Source: Myxococcota bacterium
Lineage (GTDB): Bacteria; Myxococcota_A; UBA796; UBA2385
Assembly: GCA_023150805.1 (NCBI GenBank)
Contig: JAKLKF010000001.1
Span: forward strand, 62,001 to 126,000
DNA length: 64,000 bases
Reading direction: 5' to 3'
Shown here: positions 25,883 to 32,377 of the stretch, piece after piece
How positions within the stretch are numbered: the first letter of the stretch is position 1
Layout of the letters: every line of letters starts with the position of its first letter
Translations under genes and position numbers: made by a program
The notes under the pieces: generated by a model
Database searches by the model: none
Told to the model about the DNA's origin: nothing
What the model saw: only the letters and a program-made list of their open reading frames with translations

Positions 25883-26779
25883 TCAGGAGGGAGTGACCTG
25901 GACGCCTCGGGTCATGTCCAGGTCGACCAGGACCCGCAGGGGCTGGCCCGCCGCCAGGCGCACCGGGCGCGTCCAGCCGGTCACCTGGATGCCCCAGTGC
26001 CCCGGCTTTTCCGGCGGGTTCGCGAGCGAGAGCTCCGCGTCGTAGGGCGCGGAGAACCACAGCGCGGCGCCGCAGACGGGCCCGGCCTCGGTGGCGACCA
26101 GGTCCACCTCCACGCGGGCGGGGGGGTCTTCTCGCACACCCAGGTCGATGGAGACCGCGCGGACGGAGGCGGATCGCCGCTCCACGGAGGAGGCGGTGAA
26201 CAGGCGGGGCGGGGTGGCCTCCAGGCTCTCGAGGATCGGCGAGACGTCGAGCTGGAACGCCTGTCCCAGCTCGTCGACGATGTCCCAGGCCCCGACGATC
26301 TCCGCCCGCACGTCGGCGGCGGCGACCAGGCAGACGTGCAGGTCCAGCTGCGCCGGGGCCAGCAGGCCGCCAGGCCGGCACCAGTCCCGCGCCGCCCGCA
26401 TCGCGGGCACCACCCCCTCGGCGAAGGGCTCGGCGTTGAGCAGCTCGCTGAACACCAGGTCGGCCGGCCGCGCGTCCAGGTCCTGCACGCGGCCGTGCAG
26501 GATCTCGACGCGATCCGACAGGCCGCTGGCCTGCACCAGGCGCCGGGCGTCGCGGTGCCGCCGGGTGGGCTCGATGCCCACGACGGACCGGGCGCCGAGG
26601 CGAGCGGCGATGCAGGACAGCAGGCCCGTGCCGCAGCCCACCTCCACCACCGTGCGGCCGGGCGCGTTGCGGGCCAGGAAGTCGACCAACCCGCGGGTCC
26701 GCTCCCGGTCGGCCAGCAGGCGGGCGTGCTCCCACACGTCGCCCCACACCTCCTCGAGCGGGGTCTGCGCTTCGGACAT
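25883..26779 (-). CDS. PRMT-like class I SAM-dependent methyltransferase
   Basis: This 298-residue protein has motif I VVEVGCGTGLLSCIAARLGA (about 44-63), post-I VVGIEPT and a double-E-like loop LVFSELLNAEPFAEG. It ends in a beta-barrel C-terminal half (ALWFSAPYDAELSLANPP). This layout of Rossmann domain plus barrel is that of protein arginine methyltransferases and their bacterial relatives, although only one acidic residue of the double-E pair is obvious. The ATG at 26779 is preceded by AGGTG. The target is unknown. It lies between aceK and the kinase on the same strand. Confidence 0.78.
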   Translation of the reverse strand: MSEAQTPLEEVWGDVWEHARLLADRERTRGLVDFLARNAPGRTVVEVGCGTGLLSCIAARLGARSVVGIEPTRRHRDARRLVQASGLSDRVEILHGRVQDLDARPADLVFSELLNAEPFAEGVVPAMRAARDWCRPGGLLAPAQLDLHVCLVAAADVRAEIVGAWDIVDELGQAFQLDVSPILESLEATPPRLFTASSVERRSASVRAVSIDLGVREDPPARVEVDLVATEAGPVCGAALWFSAPYDAELSLANPPEKPGHWGIQVTGWTRPVRLAAGQPLRVLVDLDMTRGVQVTPS

Positions 26780-26820
26780 CGGCACCTGCCTGCGGCCGCG
26801 CCGCGACGAGGGCCGGCCCT

Positions 26821-28581
26821 CTACCCCAGGGCGCGACCCTCGTGCAGGCGCCGGGCCGGATCGTAGGGGGGGATCTCGATGATCTTGCCCGCCAGCAGGC
26901 GCGCCTGGACCTCTCGCCACCACTGGGGCTGGAACAGGTCGGGGTGGGCGGCGAGCAGCCGCTCCCGCAGCGGGCGCGACAGGCCGAGGAAGCGGGGGAA
27001 CTCCTCGGGGAACACGTCGTCGGGGCCCACCGAGAAGCCGCTGCCCAGCGCCTCGGCGTCGTCGCCCTGCGAGCTCTCGGGCAGCGCCCGGATGTTGCAG
27101 GAGGACAGCGGCACCAGCTCGTCGTAGTCGTAGAAGGCGACGCGCCCGTGGCGGGTGACGCCGAAGTTCTTGGCGAGCAGGTCGCCCGGGAAGATGTCGC
27201 ACAAGGCCAGGTCCCGGATGGCGTCGCCGTACTCCACGACGGCGGCGAGCGCCCGCTCCACGGGGGCCTGCCGGAGGTAGAGGTTCAGCGGCGTCACCTT
27301 GCGCTGGACGTAGGCGAGGTCGACGATCACGTGGTCCCCGTCGGCGCGGGCCTCGACCCGCACGGTGCGCCCGCACTGGTCCAGCAGCTCGGCCAGCAGC
27401 CCCGGCTCGAAGCGGTCGGCCGGGAGGTCCAGGTGCTCGAATGGCTGGGCGTCGACCAGGCGCCCGGCGCGGTCGTGGGCGTACACCCAGGCGTAGCGGG
27501 CCTGCACCAGGGCGGGGGAGACGGCCTTCTGGGGGGGGAACTGGTCGCGGATGACCTTGAGCACGATGTCGTGGCCCGGCAGGTCGAAGACCACCATCAC
27601 CAGGCCGGGCGTCCCCGCCGACGCGACGAAGCGGTCCCCCCCCTGCTCCAGGTGCCGGCGCAGGCCGCGGAACAGCTCGGTCTTGCCCTGCTTGGGCTCG
27701 CCGATGGAGATGTACAGCTCGCCCCGCGGCTTGCGGGGCATCAAGGTCTGGAGGAAGTCGACCAGGTCGTGGGGCCGGGCCGTGTCCACCAGGAAGTAGG
27801 AGCGGGTGAAGCTGAACAGCTTGGAGACGTCGTCGACATCCAGCAGGACGGCGTCGACGAAGACGCCGGCCGGGCCGTTGCGCAGCGCCAGGACCAGGGG
27901 GAGGGAGCCACCGCCGAGGACCAGGCGGCCCACCAGGTAGGCGCCCTTGCCCCGGTAGAACACGGGGACCAGCACCTCAGCGGCGACCGGGTCCACCGAG
28001 GGACCCAGGAGCCGCAGGCGCTCGTCGATCCGCGCCGCGACCAGGTGGGCGTCCCGGCGCCGGTCCTCCCACACCACCGAGGCGAGGCGATCGGCCAGGA
28101 GCGCCTCGCAGAGCCGGCGCGTGCCCATGGTCCACCCGTGGCGAAGCCAGGGTGCGCCGTCGGCGGGCGTGGGAGGCTGGTCGAAGTCGGTGTCGACGAA
28201 CTCGATGTAGGGGTCGACGCCGACGGTGTCGAAGATGCGGCGCGTGATGGAGTTGAAGAAGGTCTCGGCGACGTCCCAGTCGTGCCGCTCGTCGATGAGG
28301 CCCGAGTAGACCGCCTTCATGCTCACCCAGACGAGGCGGTCGGCGAGGTGCTCGCCCAGGACGTCGCGCAGCCGCAGCTCGGTGTGGTCCACCACCCCGC
28401 GGTACAGCTCGAGGCGCGCGGAGGCGTCGGCCCGGTGGGCGGCCCAGTCCCTGCGCTCGAAGGCGTAGCGGGCGCGCAGGGTGATCACCCGGTCCCGCTG
28501 CCGGAAGTCGGCGAAAGCGCCGGCCACCAGCCGGGCCCCCAGGTTGGCCAGGCGGCTGGGCGTGGGGGGGCGAGGGCTCAC
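26821..28581 (-). CDS. aceK: Isocitrate dehydrogenase kinase/phosphatase AceK
   Basis: This 586-residue protein is of normal AceK length. It phosphorylates and dephosphorylates isocitrate dehydrogenase, steering carbon between the TCA cycle and the glyoxylate shunt. Recognisable segments are HDWDVAETFFNSITRRIF, YIEFVDTDF, TRSYFLVDTARPHDLVDFLQ, the nucleotide loop LMPRKPRGELYISIG with KQGKTELF, VVFDLPGHDIVLKVIRDQFP, DLALCDIFPGDLLAKNFGVT and VAFYDYDELVPLSSCNIR. The GTG start at 28581 overlaps the zinc-sensor gene stop by 4 nt (GTGA), so it is the third gene of the zinc operon. No icd, aceA or aceB is in the window, and the pairing with zinc genes is unusual. Confidence 0.94.
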   Translation of the reverse strand: MSPRPPTPSRLANLGARLVAGAFADFRQRDRVITLRARYAFERRDWAAHRADASARLELYRGVVDHTELRLRDVLGEHLADRLVWVSMKAVYSGLIDERHDWDVAETFFNSITRRIFDTVGVDPYIEFVDTDFDQPPTPADGAPWLRHGWTMGTRRLCEALLADRLASVVWEDRRRDAHLVAARIDERLRLLGPSVDPVAAEVLVPVFYRGKGAYLVGRLVLGGGSLPLVLALRNGPAGVFVDAVLLDVDDVSKLFSFTRSYFLVDTARPHDLVDFLQTLMPRKPRGELYISIGEPKQGKTELFRGLRRHLEQGGDRFVASAGTPGLVMVVFDLPGHDIVLKVIRDQFPPQKAVSPALVQARYAWVYAHDRAGRLVDAQPFEHLDLPADRFEPGLLAELLDQCGRTVRVEARADGDHVIVDLAYVQRKVTPLNLYLRQAPVERALAAVVEYGDAIRDLALCDIFPGDLLAKNFGVTRHGRVAFYDYDELVPLSSCNIRALPESSQGDDAEALGSGFSVGPDDVFPEEFPRFLGLSRPLRERLLAAHPDLFQPQWWREVQARLLAGKIIEIPPYDPARRLHEGRALG

Positions 28582-28928
28582 CGACCCAATGTAGCGATGG
28601 GCTCGCCGGCCGTGCCGCGATCCTCGGCCGCATGCGCCAGGACGTCGCGGACGACGTGCGCGACGTGCTCGTCGGCGAGTCGGTACAGGCGGTGACGCCC
28701 GGCGGCCTCGGAGGCGACGAGGTGGGCGTCCCGCAGCAGGCGCAGGTGGTGGGACAGGGCGCTCTGCTCCATGTCGAGCGCCCGGGCGAGGTCCCCCACG
28801 GTCCGCGGCCCCGCCCGGTGCAGCAGGTCGAGCACCGACAGGCGCGCCGGGTGCGCCATCACGGCCAGCAGGGCGGCGGCCGCGCCGAAGACCTCCGGCG
28901 GCGCCGCGGCGCAAGGGGCGTCAGGCAC
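28578..28928 (-). CDS. ArsR/SmtB-family zinc-type metalloregulator (alpha5 sensor)
   Basis: This 116-residue winged-helix repressor starts at a GTG. The recognition helix is QSALSHHLRLLRDAHLV (about 55-71). The C-terminal helix reads D86-E-H88-x10-H99-A-A-E102, an exact match to the alpha5 zinc-binding signature DxHx10HxxE of SmtB and CzrA. No alpha3 Cys motif is visible. It should therefore release DNA when Zn(II) (or Co) binds. It overlaps the exporter gene by 8 nt and aceK by 4 nt. A palindrome over the exporter start codon (29929-29948) is its likely operator. Confidence 0.92.
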   Translation of the reverse strand: MPDAPCAAAPPEVFGAAAALLAVMAHPARLSVLDLLHRAGPRTVGDLARALDMEQSALSHHLRLLRDAHLVASEAAGRHRLYRLADEHVAHVVRDVLAHAAEDRGTAGEPIATLGR

Positions 28929-29946
28929 GGGCGACCCGGCGGGTGCAGTCGCGCACCTCGCAGGGCGGCGCCTCGGCCCCCTCCACCTGGAGCGTGGCGT
29001 GCCGGACGCCGTGGTCGTGCTCCAGGCTGCGCACCGCGGCGGCGCGCACCGCCTCGAGGTCCGCCCCGGCGCGCGCGACCAGGTGCACGCTCACGATGGC
29101 ACCCTGGCCGTCGAGGGTCCACACGTGGGCGTCGTGCACCGAGGCCACGCCGGGCACCGCCTCCAGGGCCAGGCACATGCCCTCCACGTCGAAGCCGGGG
29201 GGAGGGAACTGCAGCAGGACCCGGCCGGTGTCCCGCAGCAGCCCCACCGTGCCCCAGAGCACCAGCCCGGCGATGAACAGGCTGACCACCGGGTCGGCCG
29301 CGGGGATCCCCGCCATGACCAGGCCGGCGGCGACCATCGCGCCCACCGAGCCCAGGGCGTCGGCGAGCATGTGCACCAGCGCGCCGCGGACGTTGAGGTT
29401 GCCCGAGTCCGCCCGCGACAACGCCCAGGCGCTGCCCAGGTTCAGCGCCAGGCCCAGGCCGCCGACGACCAGCACCGGCAGCCCCGGGACGTCCGGCGGC
29501 CCTTGCCGCAGGCGCTCCACCGCCTCCCAGACGATGAAGGCGCAAGCGCCGACCAGGGTGAGGCCGTTGACGAAGCCTCCGACCACCTCGGCGCGGCGCA
29601 TGCCGAAGGTCCGGGTCCCCTCGGCCGGGCGCAAGGCCAGGCGGGCCGCGGCGAGGGCGAGCGCCAGGGCCCCCACGTCGCTGAGCATGTGCGCGGCGTC
29701 GGAGAGCAGCGCCAGCGACCCGGTGACCAGGCCGACGGCGACCTCGACGAACAGGAAGATCCCGTTGAAGAGGAGCGAGAGGCCGATGGCCCAGGTCGCC
29801 GAGGCGGTCCCGTGCGCGTGGCCGTGGGAGTGGCCGTGCCCGTGCGCGTGGCCGTGGGAGTGGCCGTGGGAGTGGCCGTGCTGGTGGGCGTGGTCGTGGC
29901 TCAGGAGGCACCCGCGTCCAAGGAGGACATATGATGGACGTTTCAT
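28921..29946 (-). CDS. Cation diffusion facilitator (Zn2+ exporter) with His-rich N-terminus
   Basis: This 341-residue protein belongs to the CDF family. The N-terminal 50 residues contain about 15 His in repeated HGHSHGHAHG units. Transmembrane metal-site motifs are SDAAHMLSD (about 82-90, HxxxD) and VHMLADALGS. The C-terminal cytoplasmic domain contains VHDAHVWTLDGQG and VEGMCLALEAVPGV. It is an inner-membrane proton-driven zinc efflux pump. Drawn from the ATG at 29946, which lies inside the operator palindrome and lacks a Shine-Dalgarno sequence. The message may be leaderless, or translation may start at a nearby codon. Confidence 0.92.
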   Translation of the reverse strand: MKRPSYVLLGRGCLLSHDHAHQHGHSHGHSHGHAHGHGHSHGHAHGTASATWAIGLSLLFNGIFLFVEVAVGLVTGSLALLSDAAHMLSDVGALALALAAARLALRPAEGTRTFGMRRAEVVGGFVNGLTLVGACAFIVWEAVERLRQGPPDVPGLPVLVVGGLGLALNLGSAWALSRADSGNLNVRGALVHMLADALGSVGAMVAAGLVMAGIPAADPVVSLFIAGLVLWGTVGLLRDTGRVLLQFPPPGFDVEGMCLALEAVPGVASVHDAHVWTLDGQGAIVSVHLVARAGADLEAVRAAAVRSLEHDHGVRHATLQVEGAEAPPCEVRDCTRRVARA

Positions 29947-29948
29947 AT
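29929..29948. promoter_or_regulatory. Putative ArsR/SmtB operator at the start of the zinc operon
   Basis: The minus strand reads ATATGAAACGTCCATCATAT, an inverted repeat ATATGA-N8-TCATAT, in one of the few A/T-rich spots of the window. SmtB/CzrA-type operators are imperfect repeats of the ATATGAA..TTCATAT kind. It covers the proposed start codon of the exporter gene and faces the divergent transporter gene at 30008. Confidence 0.65.
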
Positions 29949-30007
29949 ATCGGCCGCGGCCCATCCGGTAGGATGCACACGCCTGGAAACCCCGGCCGAG
30001 GGGCACG

Positions 30008-31369
30008 ATGCGGTACTGGCAATCGGGCGCTCCCCTGACGATCCTGGTCCTGCTCTGCCTGCTGCTGGGGGCGGCGCTGCTCGCCCGGCTGCTCCCCCCC
30101 CTCCGCCGCCTGGGCCTGCCGCTGGCCCTGCTGGCCGGGGTGGCCGGCCTCGCCCTGGGGGAGCAGGGCCTGGGCTGGTTCCACCTGGACGTCGGCCTGC
30201 TCGAGAGCGTCGTGTACCACGGCCTCGCCGTCGTGTTCATCGCCGTCGGCCTGCAGGCCCCGTCCGAGGGGGCAAGGACCAGCGGCGCGCGCTCCATGGC
30301 CTTCGCGATCACCGCGATGATGTCCAGCCAGGCCCTGCTCGGCCTGGGGATCCTGCTGCTGCTCGACCCCGGGGCGCACCCGGGCACCGGCCTGTTGCTG
30401 CCGATGGGCTTCGAGGAAGGGCCCGGCCAGGCGCTGGCGATGGGCGCCACCTGGGAGGGGACGGGCCTGCGGGACGGCGCCCAGGTCGGGCTGATCATCG
30501 CGGCCATCGGCTACGGGTGGAGCATCCTGGCGGGGATCCCGCTGGTGCTGGTGGGCCGCCGGCGGGGCTGGGCCCGCGCGGAGGAGGGCTTCGTCACGGA
30601 CCGGCTGCCGGTCGCGGACGCGGTCGCCGACCGCGGGGCCGGCGGGCTGGACGCCCTCAGCGTGCAGGCGAGCATCATCGGGGCCTGCTACCTGCTGACC
30701 TGGGCGACCTGCGCGGCGCTGGCGCGCCTGCTGGCGCCGCTGCCGGACGTGGCGGCCATGGTGTGGGGCTTCCACTTCATCTTCGGGGCGGCGGTGGCGA
30801 TGCTGGTCCGCCCGCTGCTGGCCCGCATCCCCGGCGGCAGCCCGGTGGACGACCGCCTGATGGGGCGCCTGGCCGGCCTGACGGTCGACGGGATCACCTG
30901 CGCGGCCATCGCGGCGGTGCAGGTCGCCGTCCTCGCCGCCCAGTGGCTGCCGATCATGGTGATCACCACCGCCGGCGGCCTGTGGACCCTGGCCCTGGCC
31001 GTGTGGATGGCCCGGCGCGCCTGGACCGACGCGCCCTTCGAGCACGCCGTGCTGTGGTTCGGCATGTCGACGGGGACCCTGCCCACCGGCCTGGCCCTGC
31101 TCCGCGTCGTCGACCCCGACCTGCGCAGCCCCGCCGCCGTGAGCGCGGTCTTCGGCTCCGCCGCGTCGGTCGCGGGCGTGGCGCCGCTCATGATGCTGTT
31201 GTTCCCGGCGACGGTGGCCGCCTGGGGGCCCGACTGGCCGGAGCGCCGCTGGGTGATGCTGGGCCTGCTGGCCGCCTACACCGTCGCCGTGTTCGTGCTG
31301 TGGCGCGCGGTGGGCGGCCTGCGGCCGCGACGCCCCTGGAGCTCCCCCTGGCCGCCGATCCGGGAGTGA
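30008..31369 (+). CDS. GltS-like sodium:glutamate symporter family protein
   Basis: This 453-residue integral membrane protein has about 11-12 hydrophobic segments. Two re-entrant-loop-like motifs, LLPMGFEEGPGQALAMGATWE (first half) and LWFGMSTGTLPTGLALLRVV (second half), match the pattern of the ESS/GltS family, which imports glutamate with Na+. The first loop differs from classic GltS (G.GGHGTA), so the substrate may be another anion. It is divergent from the zinc operon across a 61-nt gap. A weak TAGGAT -10-like element lies at 29969-29974. Confidence 0.78.
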   Translation: MRYWQSGAPLTILVLLCLLLGAALLARLLPPLRRLGLPLALLAGVAGLALGEQGLGWFHLDVGLLESVVYHGLAVVFIAVGLQAPSEGARTSGARSMAFAITAMMSSQALLGLGILLLLDPGAHPGTGLLLPMGFEEGPGQALAMGATWEGTGLRDGAQVGLIIAAIGYGWSILAGIPLVLVGRRRGWARAEEGFVTDRLPVADAVADRGAGGLDALSVQASIIGACYLLTWATCAALARLLAPLPDVAAMVWGFHFIFGAAVAMLVRPLLARIPGGSPVDDRLMGRLAGLTVDGITCAAIAAVQVAVLAAQWLPIMVITTAGGLWTLALAVWMARRAWTDAPFEHAVLWFGMSTGTLPTGLALLRVVDPDLRSPAAVSAVFGSAASVAGVAPLMMLLFPATVAAWGPDWPERRWVMLGLLAAYTVAVFVLWRAVGGLRPRRPWSSPWPPIRE

Positions 31370-31409
31370 ACCGGGCCGACGGAGGGGGCGCTCCCGGGCG
31401 CGAGGGGGA

Positions 31410-32066
31410 CTACTCCGGCTTCTCGGGCTCGAGCAGGACGATGAAGCCGCCCGTGTAGTCGTAGTTGGTGCCGCCGAGCGTCAGCGAGCCGTTGAAGGAG
31501 CTGGCCAGGCCGTCCTTCTCGAAGGAGCCGGTCCAGTCCTCGGCCACGACGGTGCCCGCCAGGTTCAGGTCCAGCGAGCCGACCGCGCCGGTCGCGTCGA
31601 GCACGGTGCCCTCGATGGTGGCGGGGTAGGCGTCGGGGTAGGCGCCGGCCAGGCCGCCCTCGAAGTGGCAGTTCGCCGTGCCCTCGATCGGCCGGGGCCC
31701 GTCGACCTGGACGCGCAGCACGGTGGTGCCGACGCAGGTGTCCGCCAGGTCGCCGGAGGGGCCGATCAGGCGCATGCTGAAGCTGCCGCGGTAGCTGCCG
31801 TCCCGCGGGTCGGGGCCCGTGCCGCCGCCGTCGCCGCCGCCGTCGCCGCCGTCACCGCCGCCGTCGCCGCCGCCGCCGTCGCCGCCGCCGTCACCCGTGC
31901 CACCGTCGGTGCCACCGTCGCCCGTGCCGCCATCGGCGCCGCCGTCCTGGGGGCCCGGAGGCCCACCCGTGTCGTCGCCTTCCTTGTCGCCGCAGGCCAG
32001 CAGGCCGCCCGACAGGACCAGACCCATCAGGCTGCCGCCCAGGAGGAGCTTGGAGATGTTCATCAT
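31410..32066 (-). CDS. Lipoprotein with Asp/Gly-rich linker
   Basis: This 218-residue protein has a signal peptide SKLLLGGSLMGLVLSGGLLAC (lipobox Cys about 25). A low-complexity linker of DGG/TGDGG repeats (about 30-85) and a beta-rich domain of about 130 residues follow (from YRGSFSMRLIGPS to YDYTGGFIVLLEPE). The domain has one Cys pair (TCVGTT, NCHFEGG). The linker is a common cell-wall spacer in myxobacterial surface lipoproteins. Two adjacent ATGs (32066, 32063) follow GAGGT. It is divergent from the cytochrome island and shares its upstream region. Confidence 0.7.
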   Translation of the reverse strand: MMNISKLLLGGSLMGLVLSGGLLACGDKEGDDTGGPPGPQDGGADGGTGDGGTDGGTGDGGGDGGGGDGGGDGGDGGGDGGGTGPDPRDGSYRGSFSMRLIGPSGDLADTCVGTTVLRVQVDGPRPIEGTANCHFEGGLAGAYPDAYPATIEGTVLDATGAVGSLDLNLAGTVVAEDWTGSFEKDGLASSFNGSLTLGGTNYDYTGGFIVLLEPEKPE

Positions 32067-32133
32067 GTACCTCTGTCTCTCGGATGAGGGGACCTTCCCA
32101 CGGGGCTACCCCCGGGTGCCATTAAGTAGACTC

Positions 32134-32161
32134 GCAAGTCGGGACTTGCACGCGACAAGTC
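32134..32161. promoter_or_regulatory. Palindromic activator-type site upstream of the cytochrome island
   Basis: GCAAGTC-GG-GACTTGC (32134-32149) is a perfect 7-2-7 palindrome. A third half-site, CAAGTC, follows at 32156-32161. It lies about 160 nt before the -24 element, the usual distance for enhancer sites of sigma-54 activators. No NtrC-type activator gene is in the window. Confidence 0.5.
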
Positions 32162-32308
32162 ACCGCACCTGGAGGTCCACACAAGGAGTTTGCAGGCTCC
32201 ACACAATCTGCGTCAAAACGCCCTCCCGGTGCGGCATTTGCCACGCATCTCCCACAGGTCCGTCCCGGACGATCCCGCTGACAGGCGCCTCCTCACGGCA
32301 CCCCGGGC

Positions 32309-32324
32309 TGGAACGATTCCTGCT
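32309..32324 (+). promoter_or_regulatory. Sigma-54-like promoter of the cytochrome island
   Basis: The sequence TGGAACG-ATTC-CTGCT has GG and GC exactly 10 nt apart and two mismatches to TGGCACG-N4-TTGCW. The predicted start is near 32335. It overlaps a possible TTG start at 32324, so translation must begin downstream. Confidence 0.6.
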
Positions 32325-32377
32325 TGTGTTGCACAATCGACCCAACCCCGCTCCCATCGTCCCCCGGCCGCCCGCCC

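Larger units (their letters stand above)
32067..32377. other. Divergent regulatory region of the cytochrome island (311 nt, no gene)
   Basis: This gene-free stretch separates the Asp/Gly lipoprotein (minus) from the cytochrome island (plus). It holds a palindrome with an extra half-site (32134-32161), a sigma-54-like promoter (32309-32324) and a small inverted repeat GCGTCAAAACGC. Its A/T content is higher than that of the flanking genes. No protein-coding potential was seen. Confidence 0.6.

Noticed and set aside
25827-26747. The 300-codon N-terminal extension of the kinase at 23442
   Set aside because: It overlaps the PRMT-like gene on the same strand in another frame and has no domain. 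The kinase domain begins only after the GTG at 25826.
31819-31966. CRISPR-like or microsatellite array of CCGCCGTCGCC units
   Set aside because: It is the antisense of a DGG/TGDGG protein linker in the lipoprotein at 31410. The units are short, uneven and have no spacers.
32040-32100. A sigma-54-like element on the minus strand (TGGCACCCGGGGGTAGC) for the lipoprotein at 31410
   Set aside because: GG and GC are 12 nt apart instead of 10, so the spacing rule fails.
32324-32377. TTG at 32324 as the start of the first cytochrome
   Set aside because: It lies in the -12 element of the sigma-54-like promoter and upstream of the predicted transcription start, and the extra residues are not signal-like. 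A downstream TTG is preferred.
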